Of a stretch of DNA of 13,678 nucleotides, positions 1 through 6,502 are shown one piece after another. This DNA comes from Planctomycetaceae bacterium (lineage in GTDB: Bacteria > Planctomycetota > Planctomycetia > Pirellulales > Thermoguttaceae): NCBI GenBank assembly GCA_015062085.1, contig SUVI01000116.1, positions 1-13,678 of the forward strand, given 5' to 3'. Below the pieces are notes generated by a model. It saw only the letters and a program-made list of their open reading frames with translations, made no database searches and had not been told where the DNA came from. The position numbers were made by a program, and so were the translations under genes. How positions within the stretch are numbered: position 1 is the stretch's first letter; each line of letters opens with the position of its first letter.

Positions 1-622
1 TGGATTCGAGCCGTCCGTTATTCTTCAGCTCCATCGTAATGGCGCCGTGGTGCCCAAAGTTGGCCAGATTGCCGTTCGGAAAGCGCATCGTCCCGCCATT
101 AATGATGACGGTCGAAACGGCCGATTTGTTGTCTGAAATGTAGGAGGATTCACCCGTCACGTTCAGCGTTCCGCCGGGATCGATCGTAAGCGACGGCGTG
201 TAGTTCCCGTTCGCAAGCCAAAGTCCTCCCTGAATGTTGACCGTTCCGCCCGCATTGATGGTGATCGAGGAATTATCGCGCACCTTACCGTCAAAAGTGA
301 CCGCGGCATTTTCGACCGTAAGCGACTCCTGCACACTGTTCAGAATGCTTTCCCCCGAAAATAGTGCGTTCGCACCGTTCGTGACCCACTTGCCGGTCTT
401 CGAAGTGTCAGAACTCCACGGCGGATCGGCAGTTCCTGCGTAGGTGTACTCGGTACCGTCAACTCCGTTCCAGACGTACTGTCCGAAAACCGTATCCGTT
501 CCTCCGGCACACCACGCCGCCGCCAAACTGACAGCGAGCAGAGAGGAGCCGATCTTCTTCCGAAAACGGGCAGGGGAGCTGGAGCTGCCGTTGGAAAAAC
601 AAATGGAGGTCATTTTTTTCAT
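1..622 (-). CDS. Secreted beta-helix / autotransporter-like repeat protein, N-terminal part (runs off left edge)
   Basis: The first 207 codons of a gene that continues beyond the window. Residues 1-48 form a Sec signal: basic start (MKKM, then RFRKK at 20-24), hydrophobic core around 26-37, likely cleavage after VFG-47. A Trp/Gly/Thr-rich segment follows (YVWNGVDGTEYTY), then short beta repeats about 25 residues apart: TINAGGTVNI (121-130), TIDPGGTLNV (146-155), VIINGGTMRF (172-181). Such GGT-centred strands are typical of right-handed beta-helix surface proteins, common as very large secreted proteins in planctomycetes and relatives. The ATG at 620-622 is chosen because AGGAG lies 8 nt upstream (complement of 631-635); the second ATG at 611-613 is too far from it. 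No catalytic motif is visible. The C-terminus, which would show a beta-barrel or sorting signal, is outside. Confident as secreted beta-helix; molecular role unknown. Confidence 0.8.
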   Translation of the reverse strand, partial: MKKMTSICFSNGSSSSPARFRKKIGSSLLAVSLAAAWCAGGTDTVFGQYVWNGVDGTEYTYAGTADPPWSSDTSKTGKWVTNGANALFSGESILNSVQESLTVENAAVTFDGKVRDNSSITINAGGTVNIQGGLWLANGNYTPSLTIDPGGTLNVTGESSYISDNKSAVSTVIINGGTMRFPNGNLANFGHHGAITMELKNNGRLES

Positions 623-666
623 TTTTCAGTCTCCTGAAACACACAGATCCAAAATCTCATAGATCC

Positions 667-694
667 AGTATACTCTGAAGATGAAAAAAAACAA
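667..694 (-). promoter_or_regulatory. Candidate sigma70 promoter for the left-edge secreted protein
   Basis: On the minus strand a -10 TATACT (complement of 667-672) follows, after a 16-bp spacer, a weak -35 TTGTTT (complement of 689-694) in an A/T-rich stretch. The start codon is about 45 bp downstream. The -10 is good and the -35 matches only its first three bases. Confidence 0.4.
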
Positions 695-831
695 GAATCT
701 TTTGTCGAAATTTCGAAAAAAAAAGTGAAATTTCAAAAGAAATTGGAGGAATTTTTGGAAAATATGCCGATGAGATGGATTTTAAGGAGGCGAAAAATTT
801 AGGGCTTCCCCCTTTTCGGAAATCGAAAGTG

Positions 832-840
832 TGGTATGAT
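832..840 (+). promoter_or_regulatory. Extended -10 promoter candidate for mini-ORF and rnhA
   Basis: TGGTATGAT is a TGn extended -10 followed by TATGAT (5/6 to consensus). No good -35 lies 16-18 bp upstream, as is usual for extended -10 promoters. The transcript would start near 847, about 38 nt before the mini-ORF. Confidence 0.4.
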
Positions 841-884
841 ATTCAGAGTGGCGGCCGAAGTCGCGGCGGCAGGACGTTTGAGAA

Positions 885-932
885 ATGAAGAAGATCGATA
901 GAAATAGAAAGATCGATAGAAATAGAAAATGA
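885..932 (+). CDS. Possible 15-residue leader peptide overlapping the rnhA start
   Basis: ATG at 885 opens a 15-codon frame that reads [15 protein letters not shown] and stops at TGA 930-932. That stop overlaps the rnhA ATG (929-931) as ATGA, the classic translational-coupling arrangement. The peptide is two copies of the tandem 18-bp repeat read in frame. A weak AGGA lies 10 nt before its ATG, whereas rnhA itself has no Shine-Dalgarno because the repeat occupies that space. Translation of rnhA could therefore depend on ribosomes finishing this leader. No family is recognised and so short a frame may be chance; the overlap and missing rnhA RBS are the only support. Confidence 0.35.
   Translation: MKKIDRNRKIDRNRK
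893..928 (+). repeat. Perfect tandem 18-bp duplication abutting the rnhA start codon
   Basis: GATCGATAGAAATAGAAA occurs twice head-to-tail (893-910 and 911-928) without mismatch, and the second copy ends at the base before the rnhA ATG. It fills the normal RBS position. A perfect two-copy repeat suggests a recent slippage event and possible copy-number variation between strains. Confidence 0.9.
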
Positions 933-1387
933 AAAAGAAACTTCCAGTGACGGTCATTCTCTTTACCGACGGAGCGTGCAGCGGGAATCCGGGACCGGGG
1001 GGGTGGGGGTGCATTTTGAGGCACCTTCCGACTGGAAAAGAGAAGGAAATGTCCGGTTCCGAAAGTATGACGACGAACAATCGAATGGAACTGATGGCCG
1101 TCATTCAGGGATTGCGCGTTCTGAATCGGCCGGTCGGCGTTCAGGTCGTCTCGGACAGTCAGTATGTGCTCAATGGTCTGGAAAAATGGATGGCGGGCTG
1201 GAAACGGAAAGGGTGGAAGCTCGCCGACGGAAAACCGGTCAAAAATCAGGACCTCTGGATGGAGCTGGATGAACTGAAAGACCGGCACGATATGTCGTTT
1301 CAGTATGTGCGCGGACACGCAGGGCATCCGGAAAATGAACGGTGTGATGAAATGGCAGTCGAGGCTTACCGGAAGCTGAAAAAATGA
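929..1387 (+). CDS. rnhA: Ribonuclease HI
   Basis: Endonuclease that cleaves the RNA strand of RNA:DNA hybrids in the cytoplasm, removing R-loops and primers. At 152 residues it has the usual length. The catalytic set is complete: D14 in [17 protein letters not shown]54 in NNRMELMA, D76 in VVSDSQYV, H130 in [15 protein letters not shown] and D140, matching E. coli D10, E48, D70, H124 and D134. The basic-protrusion region [20 protein letters not shown] (87-106) is present, so this is the E. coli-like type. The start is fixed by alignment with that family; no Shine-Dalgarno precedes it. The gene stands alone, with the mini-ORF overlapping its start. The glycine-rich motif at residues 19-27 is encoded by an unusual run of GGG codons. 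Confidence 0.97.
   Translation: MKKKLPVTVILFTDGACSGNPGPGGWGCILRHLPTGKEKEMSGSESMTTNNRMELMAVIQGLRVLNRPVGVQVVSDSQYVLNGLEKWMAGWKRKGWKLADGKPVKNQDLWMELDELKDRHDMSFQYVRGHAGHPENERCDEMAVEAYRKLKK
983..1009 (+). other. G-quadruplex-type motif inside rnhA
   Basis: Four G-runs (983-985, 991-993, 997-1003, 1005-1009) separated by loops of 5, 3 and 1 nt fit the standard G3+N1-7 pattern on the coding strand. They encode the conserved glycine-rich motif, using GGG for four of five glycines, so the pattern could be avoided synonymously. Whether it folds cannot be told from sequence alone. Confidence 0.6.
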
Positions 1388-1433
1388 CCTACTGGAAAAC
1401 ATGAGAGAAAAGGCTTTTCCGGAAAGTGTGTAC

Positions 1434-1451
1434 CGGTCCGGACCGCGATTT
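1434..1451 (+). terminator. Weak terminator-like palindrome after rnhA
   Basis: CGGTCCGGACCG (1434-1445) is a perfect 12-bp palindrome, followed shortly by CGATTTTA. A second short inverted repeat, GAAAAG-G-CTTTTC, lies just upstream. The U-run is poor, so this is a tentative terminator. Confidence 0.3.
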
Positions 1452-1453
1452 TA

Positions 1454-1690
1454 CCACTGAGAACACAGAAAAACCGCAGAAACACACTGAAAAAAAGAAA
1501 AAAGGGAGTGAATGTACCCTGACACGAATTTCACGGAAGGCTCGAAAAGATACGAAATGAATTTTTAAAAAATTTTTAAAAATGTTTCGCGTGATCCGCG
1601 TTTTTTCGCGTTTTTCGTGTTTAAAATTCAGTGATTCTCCGTGAGTTTTCAGTGGTTTCGGTGGTTTCGGTGTTTTCGGTGGTGGAAACG
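1454..1690. repeat. About 235-bp imperfect palindrome of ACCACTGA / ACACGAA words
   Basis: The left half starts with ACCACTGAGAACACA (near 1454-1470); the right half, read in reverse complement, has ACCACTGAAAACTCA (near 1641-1656), 13 of 15 identical. Inside these, ACACGAA of the left half (near 1520) pairs with TTCGTGT (near 1614-1620). The centre, about 1560-1582, is a self-complementary A/T block of AATTTTT and TTTAAAAA words. The right arm also carries short tandem units of the type GGTTTCGGT (1651-1684). From memory, similar 'accactgagaacac...cgtgttttcgtg' words recur between genes of many environmental bacteria; I cannot name the family. Confidence 0.6.
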
Positions 1691-1731
1691 GGTACGTAGT
1701 CCCGGATGGACCAAAGAAAAAGAGGTGCTAA

Positions 1732-2169
1732 ATGAAGATCCTAGTGAGCGCGTGTTTGATGGGGAGACCGTGCAAGTACAGCGGGGGACACAATTTCCGG
1801 CAGGCCGTCGCAGATCTTGCACGGGAGCATGAACTTGTGGAGGTCTGTCCGGAAGTGATGGGAGGACGGTCGATCCCGCGAAAGTGCATTGAGATCCGAA
1901 ACGGACGTTTTGTGGAAGCCGACGGAACGGACGTGGATGCCGAAGTGCGCGGCGGTGTTTGCCTGGCGCTCGAGATCGCAAAAAACGAGAACGTGGAACT
2001 TGCCGTCCTGAAATCCAGAAGCCCGACCTGCGGCGTGCACCAGATCTACGACGGAACGTTTTCCGGAACGCTCATCGATGGCCGAGGCGCACTGACCGAG
2101 GGACTTGAAGCGATCGGCGTGCGCGTGATCGATGATGAAGACCTCCTTGCGAGTCCGGAGATCCTGTGA
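1732..2169 (+). CDS. DUF523 family protein, TudS-like (possible thiouracil desulfidase / iron-sulfur enzyme)
   Basis: 145 residues, the full length of a single-domain DUF523 protein. Family motifs are all present: SACLMG (6-11), VCPEVMGG with PR (38-50), and LKSRSPTCGVHQIYDGTFSG (93-112). C8, C39 and C100 sit where characterised TudS desulfidases hold a [4Fe-4S] cluster that removes sulfur from thiouracil; that role is family knowledge, not shown here. C14, C52 and C77 are extra cysteines. The start is supported by AGAGGTG at 1721-1727, 4 nt before the ATG. It is probably monocistronic, converging on the SLOG-like gene with only 27 bp between stops. The physiological substrate is unknown; a general tRNA-thionucleotide salvage role is plausible. 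Confidence 0.88.
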   Translation: MKILVSACLMGRPCKYSGGHNFRQAVADLAREHELVEVCPEVMGGRSIPRKCIEIRNGRFVEADGTDVDAEVRGGVCLALEIAKNENVELAVLKSRSPTCGVHQIYDGTFSGTLIDGRGALTEGLEAIGVRVIDDEDLLASPEIL

Positions 2170-2179
2170 GTCTGGAACG

Positions 2180-2198
2180 CGGGATCGGATCCCGTTTT
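2180..2198. terminator. Short hairpin and T-run between convergent genes
   Basis: CGGGATCGGATCCCG (2180-2194) can form a 5-7 bp GC-rich stem and is followed by TTTT. It lies between the DUF523 stop and the convergent SLOG gene stop (2197-2199), so it best suits the plus-strand transcript. The stem is short. Confidence 0.45.
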
Positions 2199-2919
2199 AG
2201 TTCGGCCACTCGGTGAGCCAGCGTGCTTCCAGCGCGTTTTGCGGCCGAGTGTGCGATTTTCGGTCCTGCGGCGTCACGATCTGAAAGACTCGCGTTTTTT
2301 CTGGTTTCAGAAACGCCCGCCGAACGACGTCGCCGGTACCTCCCGGTTTCAGACCGTCCGTCACGCCGTCCCAAAGCGCAAGGATGACCGTTGCACTGTC
2401 CGCAAGCTCCGCGCCGAGCAGATCGTACTGAATGACGCGGTCGATCGGTTCCTGCGCAAGAGAACGTTCGCGATTCCCAGCTACCAGCGGGAGTTCCACC
2501 GATCGGTCTGCAAGCGCGAGCAAACGGTAAAATGCACGCCTTGGCGAGTCTGCTGAAACTGCGTTTTGCGTTTCTTCCGCGTTTGAGTCTTGTGCTGTTT
2601 CCGCAAAATCTTCCTCGTAAAAACCCAGCGGCATCGGCAAAACTCCGATCAGAGTCAGATTTGGACGTCCCGTACGCTTCAGCTCCAAAACCGTCTCGGC
2701 CGCCAGCTGGTCTGCGCCTTCCGCAAGTCCGCAGAGTACCAGAACGCGCTCTTCCGGCTGGAAATTCTCAAGGAAAAACGTGCGGATCTTCTCTTTCAGT
2801 GTTTCGTGGTCTTCTTTGAAAAGATGCCGATGCCCCGTTACTCCGACGACCGCAGAAATGGACGGCGGGATCGTTGGCGAAAAAGACTGTGGAAAAGGTT
2901 GTGAGGTTTTTGGATCCAT
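2197..2919 (-). CDS. SLOG-superfamily-like nucleotide-binding protein, function unknown
   Basis: 240 residues, cytoplasmic (no signal peptide or membrane segment). It has the order of motifs seen in SLOG-type Rossmannoid proteins: VVGVTGHRHL (24-33) after the first strand, CGLAEGADQLAAE (63-75) as the glycine-rich loop, VLPMPLGFYEEDF (93-105), ILALWDG (179-185) and PGGTGDVVRRAF (192-203). SLOG domains (LOG phosphoribohydrolases, DprA, TRPM N-termini, Thoeris ThsA) bind nucleotides or NAD-derived ligands and often act as sensors in bacterial conflict systems. Here no toxin, TIR, SLATT or other effector is fused or adjacent, so it is an orphan. Residues 106-127 form an acidic/polar insertion. 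The start is firm: GGAGG lies 5 nt upstream (complement of 2925-2929). Ligand and role are not predictable; family placement is by motif memory. Confidence 0.72.
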   Translation of the reverse strand: MDPKTSQPFPQSFSPTIPPSISAVVGVTGHRHLFKEDHETLKEKIRTFFLENFQPEERVLVLCGLAEGADQLAAETVLELKRTGRPNLTLIGVLPMPLGFYEEDFAETAQDSNAEETQNAVSADSPRRAFYRLLALADRSVELPLVAGNRERSLAQEPIDRVIQYDLLGAELADSATVILALWDGVTDGLKPGGTGDVVRRAFLKPEKTRVFQIVTPQDRKSHTRPQNALEARWLTEWPN

Positions 2920-2968
2920 GTGTGCCTCCGAAATGCGGATGAAACGGTCAGTGCGGAGTGAAGGTGGA

Positions 2969-3013
2969 AATCAACGAAAACGCACGGCACTCTTTCCGCG
3001 CCGAGTACCGTGC
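2969..3013 (-). terminator. Rho-independent terminator candidate after the phosphoesterase gene
   Basis: Arms GCACGG-C-ACTC (2982-2992) and GAGT-A-CCGTGC (3003-3013) pair with one C/A mismatch around a 10-nt loop. On the minus strand the hairpin is followed by a T-rich tract (GTTTTCGTTGATTT). It would end transcription from the 8677-3066 gene block before the SLOG gene. Confidence 0.6.
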
Positions 3014-3032
3014 ACCCTGTTTGGAGAAGCTC

Positions 3033-3069
3033 TCTGAAAGCGGTCTCGTCTGAAAGCGGTCTCTTTCAG
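3033..3069. repeat. Tandem 16-bp repeat and stem-loop at the phosphoesterase stop
   Basis: TCTGAAAGCGGTCTCG (3033-3048) is followed directly by a 15/16 copy (3049-3064). The second copy begins a 7-bp inverted repeat, CTGAAAG (3050-3056) with CTTTCAG (3063-3069), which covers the phosphoesterase stop codon (3066-3068). The first copy could pair with the same arm, giving two alternative hairpins just upstream of the terminator. Confidence 0.8.
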
Positions 3070-4031
3070 CCAAGATCAAGACGCCAGACGGCCCCCTGTT
3101 TCTCGGTCATGATCTTCTCGCGTTTGGGATTTGGCTCGAATCCTGGGTATTTATTGCCGGGGAAATAGTCACGCATCGTGAGGGTGAATGCCGCTTTATT
3201 TTCCGTCGTCCGGCAGTTCACCAGTCCGATGTCTCCCCAATGTCCGTTGGATGGAAGAATGAGCGCTTTCACACCCTGCTGGTCATTCGTGTTCCAGACG
3301 TGATGGTGACCGTTTACGTAACCCGCGACACAGGAATGAGCTTTCAGAATGTCCGCGACTTTCGTTTCTTGCAGGGAATGATGCGCTCCGACGACGACCG
3401 GCTTCGTCTGCTTTTTGAGCGTCTCGTTCAGCCAGTCTTTCTGATCGTCGAGGATCTGGCCGGGCGTGATCCATTTGTTCGGATCTTCCGACTGGATGAG
3501 AGAGTCCAGAAGGATGAAATCAAGGTTCGGCGTCTCAACTTTGAAAACGAGCCGGTCGGAAAGCAGAGAGCTCGCGGCGTGTTCCGGGAAAATCTCGGTA
3601 AAAGTGTCGCGCCGGTCATGATTTCCCATACACGCAGTCCACGGGATCCCCGCGTCTGCCAGCGGTTTCATCAGGTCCGTTAGAAGGACGTAATCCGCCC
3701 GTTTTCCCCAGAGGAACGCATAGTCGCCGTAGATCAGAACGTGAGCGGGACGCGGGTCCATTGACACGATCTCGGAAACCGTCTTGCGCATGAAATCGAG
3801 CTGGTGGCGCAGATTTGGACCGCAGTGCGTGTCGGCAAGCAGTACGACGTGATTCGGATCGACCGGGACACTGGAGGCCGTTTCTGCTGCGAGGGGATTC
3901 CAGCTGCCTGCAGTCCCCAGAAGCGTCAACCCCGCAGCCGAAAGACCGAGAGACGCAAGAAACTGACGGCGGTTCCACGCTGAAACACGGGGTACGGCAG
4001 TTTGAGGCCGTTTTTCTTCATTTGCTTTCAT
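3066..4031 (-). CDS. Tat-exported calcineurin-like metallophosphoesterase
   Basis: 321 residues. The N-terminus carries a twin-arginine signal: NRRQFLASLG (20-29), then a hydrophobic stretch and probable cleavage near LAAE-50, so the folded enzyme acts outside the cytoplasm. The dimetal phosphoesterase signature is complete and in order: LADTHCG (65-71, D and H ligands), YGDYAFLWG (about 101-109), MGNHDRR (about 135-141), VGAHHS (about 214-219) and GYVNGHHHVW (about 237-246). This fold hydrolyses phosphomono- or diesters; the substrate cannot be told. The ATG has AAAGGA 7 nt upstream (complement of 4039-4044). It is the last gene of the minus-strand block, 115 bp after the rhamnosidase gene and ahead of the 2969-3013 terminator. 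A role in releasing phosphate from a glycan or phospholipid substrate would fit, but is inference. Confidence 0.9.
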   Translation of the reverse strand: MKANEEKRPQTAVPRVSAWNRRQFLASLGLSAAGLTLLGTAGSWNPLAAETASSVPVDPNHVVLLADTHCGPNLRHQLDFMRKTVSEIVSMDPRPAHVLIYGDYAFLWGKRADYVLLTDLMKPLADAGIPWTACMGNHDRRDTFTEIFPEHAASSLLSDRLVFKVETPNLDFILLDSLIQSEDPNKWITPGQILDDQKDWLNETLKKQTKPVVVGAHHSLQETKVADILKAHSCVAGYVNGHHHVWNTNDQQGVKALILPSNGHWGDIGLVNCRTTENKAAFTLTMRDYFPGNKYPGFEPNPKREKIMTEKQGAVWRLDLG

Positions 4032-4060
4032 GGAATGATCCTTTCATGAGGAAGGTGGAA

Positions 4061-4102
4061 AGTGAAGGTAAAAGTGGAAGTGAAAGTGGAAGTGGAAGTG
4101 AA
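4061..4102. repeat. Degenerate AGTGRA hexamer tract
   Basis: Seven hexamer positions: AGTGAA at 4061, a degenerate unit, then five perfect AGTGRA units in a row at 4073-4102. It lies in the 115-bp gap between rhamnosidase and phosphoesterase genes, giving the phosphoesterase transcript a pyrimidine-rich (TYCACT) leader. Probably a low-complexity tract prone to slippage. Confidence 0.7.
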
Positions 4103-4146
4103 AGGAAATGTGGTGAAATTGGGGATAAAAACGCGGTCTGCTGAAA

Positions 4147-6417
4147 TCAGCGTACGGGAAAAACGTGCGTTCCCGAGCCGACTTCACGCAGCTCTGAGTT
4201 TCCATCGGAATGCGGAACTGTGACTTCCGCGGTGACGTTGGCCGGAATCGTGACTTTCAGGCTTTCGCGAGTCCACTCGACGCAGATTTGTCCGCGGATC
4301 GTGGGGACTTTGGCCGTGAAAGACTCCAAACTGCCCGGCTGCGGCTTGATCTGAATGCGCGAGCAGCCCGGTTCCAGCGGCTCGACGCCAACGAGTTTGC
4401 GCGGAATGATGTTCGCCGGCGCGGCACCCCACGCGTGATTCCAGTCCTGATTCGGCTTATATCGGTCGTCCCACGCTTCGAGGGAGATCGTGGAACCGAC
4501 GCGGATCATGTTCTGCCAGCTTCGCAGATCATCCGCCGTCATGCGCTCCAGGCCGTACGCGCCGTCACCGCCGTTGAAGACCGCGTCGAGAAGGAATTGG
4601 GCTGCGTAGACACTGCACCGCATCCCGCGGCTTTTGATGAAATCAGTGACGCTTTTCCGATGCTCTTCCGGCACGAGACCGAATGCGAGCGGGAAAACGT
4701 TTGCGTGCAGCGACGCATGATCCGTCGTTTTGCCGTCACGGTAAATTCCGCGTTCCGGGTCAAAGAAGGTCTCTTGGTAGGCACGGTAGACCTGCTCGAT
4801 GCGCTTGCGGAAAAAGGCTTCATCTTCCGTTTTTCCGAGAATCGCCGCGAATCGGCACATGGAATTCAGCGCGAAGTAGTGGTACGCATTCACGACGGAA
4901 TTGAGATCCTGAAATACGAACCCGTCCGTCTCGCCGCTCTCTGCGTTTTCGTTCCCTGCCAGCCCTTTGTGCGGCCAGTCTACGATGTCGCGGAACTTTG
5001 GGCCGGAGTGAATGTGGATACTCTCAAGAAACTCATTCGTCACCTTGCCTGTTCGCGTGCTGATCAGACCGTTCGGCTCGGAAAGTGCGATGAGGGACTT
5101 CTTTTTCAGTTCCTCGTAAAGCAGTTCCACTCCGCGAATGTCTCCGGTGTACAGAAAATCGTACCATGCCATCTGGCAGCATTGGAGATTCCATTCTGTC
5201 GGCCACGTTGGGTGAAAAATGAGGTACTCCCACGAAAAACGCGCCATGGAGTACTCGCGGTCCACGCCGTAATGCGAGAGCTGGTTCAAAAGAGCGTCCC
5301 CCTCGTACGGTATCCGTTCGCGGTCGCCGTCCACGTAGACCCCGAGAAAGCTCGTCGCCTTGATCGAGTATCGGCAGAGATCCCAGACCGCGTTTAGTCT
5401 TTCGTCGGAGCAGTGAAACTCGCTTGCCGTTTCGTCAAAATGGTAGTACGCAGACCGGCGCTCGATCTTTTCGAGACGGACCGGAACGTCCAGTTCCTCA
5501 ACTTCCGCGTACCGGAAGGGCATGACCTCACCGATGTACGCCGGCATGAGGAACGCGGTGCCGGAAGTGTTTCGCTGGTCGCGGCGGGTCTCGATGACGT
5601 ACTCGTGCGTTCCGGCTTTCAGTGCGACACGGTACTCCCAGAACCGCGTGGATCCTGCCGGTTTCCTGTCTACCGCACCGTCGCGGACGCGTTCGCCGAC
5701 ACGTACGAGGAGCTCACCGTCCCTTTCGGCACTCACCGTCAGCGCGATCTGACCGAAGGCGGCCTTTCCAAAGTCGAAAAACGTTTCTTTCGCCCTTTCC
5801 GGCACTTTCACCGTTCGGACCGGGTACTCACGCGCGAGGCGGATCGGGTACCGGCTCACTTCACCAGTCTGAAGTTCTTTTCCGATCCGGAATCCCTTCG
5901 GCTGAGACCACGGCGACACCATGCCGTCATTCCACGTGCGGACCCGCCAGTAGAAAACGCCGTCTTCACGGAAAACGGTTTCCTTTCCAACCAGCGGAAA
6001 GACCGAGGAGGAAGCCGCGCTCTCCACTTTTCCGGAGTCGAAAAGGACCGGATCCATGCTTCGGCTGGAAGAGATCTGGATCTCCCAGGCGGTTTGTCGG
6101 ACGTTCTGCCGGGAATCGCGAACGATCCAGCTGAACGACGGGGCGAGCGTCCGGATCTCCGCCCACTGATGCACTCCGGGCGTAAGCGACTCCAAAGTCA
6201 CTCCGTCTGCCGGAAAACCATTTCGAAAAACGGTTTCTGTGTCCTCCAGAAGATCCGTCAGAAGACCTTCCGGAGCCTGCGGACCATCTGAACTCGCCTC
6301 CTCTGCGCACACTGCGGAAACGGCCCAAGCAGCAGGAATGGGCCACGCTGCAAGAACGGACCAGATTGCGAAACTGACTGTGAAACTGACTGTGAGAGTC
6401 GAAAAAATGGATCTCAT
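4147..6417 (-). CDS. Secreted GH78-type alpha-L-rhamnosidase
   Basis: 756 residues. The Sec signal covers about 1-38 (cleavage near VCA-38), followed by an Ig/Fn3-like N-terminal module (about 90-178, ending YWRVRTWNDGMVSPWS). A beta-sandwich region (about 200-315), the (alpha/alpha)6 catalytic barrel (about 330-670) and a C-terminal beta domain (to 756) follow. VDGDRERIPYEGD (362-374) matches the GH78 acidic motif, giving D363, E367 and D374 as likely substrate/acid residues. E647 in STISLEAWD, followed by NHAWG (660-664), matches the second glutamate. The enzyme would release terminal alpha-L-rhamnose from pectic, glycosidic or cell-surface glycans outside the inner membrane. The signal peptide carries a 12-bp tandem duplication (TVSFTVSF, 9-16). 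The RBS is weak (AGGA about 10 nt upstream). It lies 85 bp after the symporter gene. Substrate could be another sugar of similar stereochemistry. Confidence 0.85.
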   Translation of the reverse strand: MRSIFSTLTVSFTVSFAIWSVLAAWPIPAAWAVSAVCAEEASSDGPQAPEGLLTDLLEDTETVFRNGFPADGVTLESLTPGVHQWAEIRTLAPSFSWIVRDSRQNVRQTAWEIQISSSRSMDPVLFDSGKVESAASSSVFPLVGKETVFREDGVFYWRVRTWNDGMVSPWSQPKGFRIGKELQTGEVSRYPIRLAREYPVRTVKVPERAKETFFDFGKAAFGQIALTVSAERDGELLVRVGERVRDGAVDRKPAGSTRFWEYRVALKAGTHEYVIETRRDQRNTSGTAFLMPAYIGEVMPFRYAEVEELDVPVRLEKIERRSAYYHFDETASEFHCSDERLNAVWDLCRYSIKATSFLGVYVDGDRERIPYEGDALLNQLSHYGVDREYSMARFSWEYLIFHPTWPTEWNLQCCQMAWYDFLYTGDIRGVELLYEELKKKSLIALSEPNGLISTRTGKVTNEFLESIHIHSGPKFRDIVDWPHKGLAGNENAESGETDGFVFQDLNSVVNAYHYFALNSMCRFAAILGKTEDEAFFRKRIEQVYRAYQETFFDPERGIYRDGKTTDHASLHANVFPLAFGLVPEEHRKSVTDFIKSRGMRCSVYAAQFLLDAVFNGGDGAYGLERMTADDLRSWQNMIRVGSTISLEAWDDRYKPNQDWNHAWGAAPANIIPRKLVGVEPLEPGCSRIQIKPQPGSLESFTAKVPTIRGQICVEWTRESLKVTIPANVTAEVTVPHSDGNSELREVGSGTHVFPVR

Positions 6418-6476
6418 GCCGAATTTTTCCTGATTTGAAAGTTTCTGACGAAATGAAAGGGAAATTTTCTAAGGCC

Positions 6477-6494
6477 TTCCGGACCTTCCGGGAA
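6477..6494 (-). terminator. Weak hairpin after the symporter gene
   Basis: TTCC+GGA (6477-6483) pairs with TCC+GGAA (6487-6494) with one bulged G and a 3-nt loop. No strong U-run follows on the minus strand, so it may be a processing or partial termination site between symporter and rhamnosidase. Confidence 0.25.
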
Positions 6495-6502
6495 AGCGAA
6501 GA

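Larger units (their letters stand above)
623..928. other. Divergent intergenic region between the left-edge gene and rnhA
   Basis: About 306 bp with no full-size gene. It holds the minus-strand promoter candidate (667-694), an A-rich tract (about 680-760) that includes the perfect palindrome CGAAATTTCG, an extended -10 element pointing to rnhA (832-840), and the repeat-encoded mini-ORF (885-932). Nothing RNA-like was recognised. Confidence 0.6.
1388..1731. other. Intergenic region dominated by an imperfect palindrome
   Basis: 344 bp without a gene I can support. It contains the palindrome after rnhA, then the long imperfect inverted repeat at about 1454-1690, then the DUF523 ribosome binding site AGAGGTG at 1721-1727. 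No clear sigma70 promoter was found for the DUF523 gene. Confidence 0.6.

Noticed and set aside
37..42. Lipoprotein signal (AAAWC) in the left-edge secreted protein
   Set aside because: A tryptophan precedes the cysteine, which does not fit a lipobox; cleavage after VFG is more likely. (Coordinates are residue numbers.)
893..928. CRISPR-like repeat
   Set aside because: Two adjacent copies with no spacer between them; it is a tandem duplication, not an array.
782..1402. A 206-codon minus-strand open frame opposite rnhA
   Set aside because: The rnhA active-site residues are all intact on the plus strand, and this frame is Phe/His-rich and motif-free.
3014..3030. Terminator for plus-strand transcription at the 2982-3013 hairpin
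   Set aside because: Only a short TTT follows on the plus strand and no plus-strand gene ends here; the minus-strand T-rich tract fits better.
4210..5397. A 395-codon plus-strand open frame
   Set aside because: Antisense to the rhamnosidase, whose full domain order is clear; the composition is Arg/Val-rich with no motif.
5413..6291. A 292-codon plus-strand open frame
   Set aside because: Also antisense to the rhamnosidase N-terminal half, with no recognisable domain.
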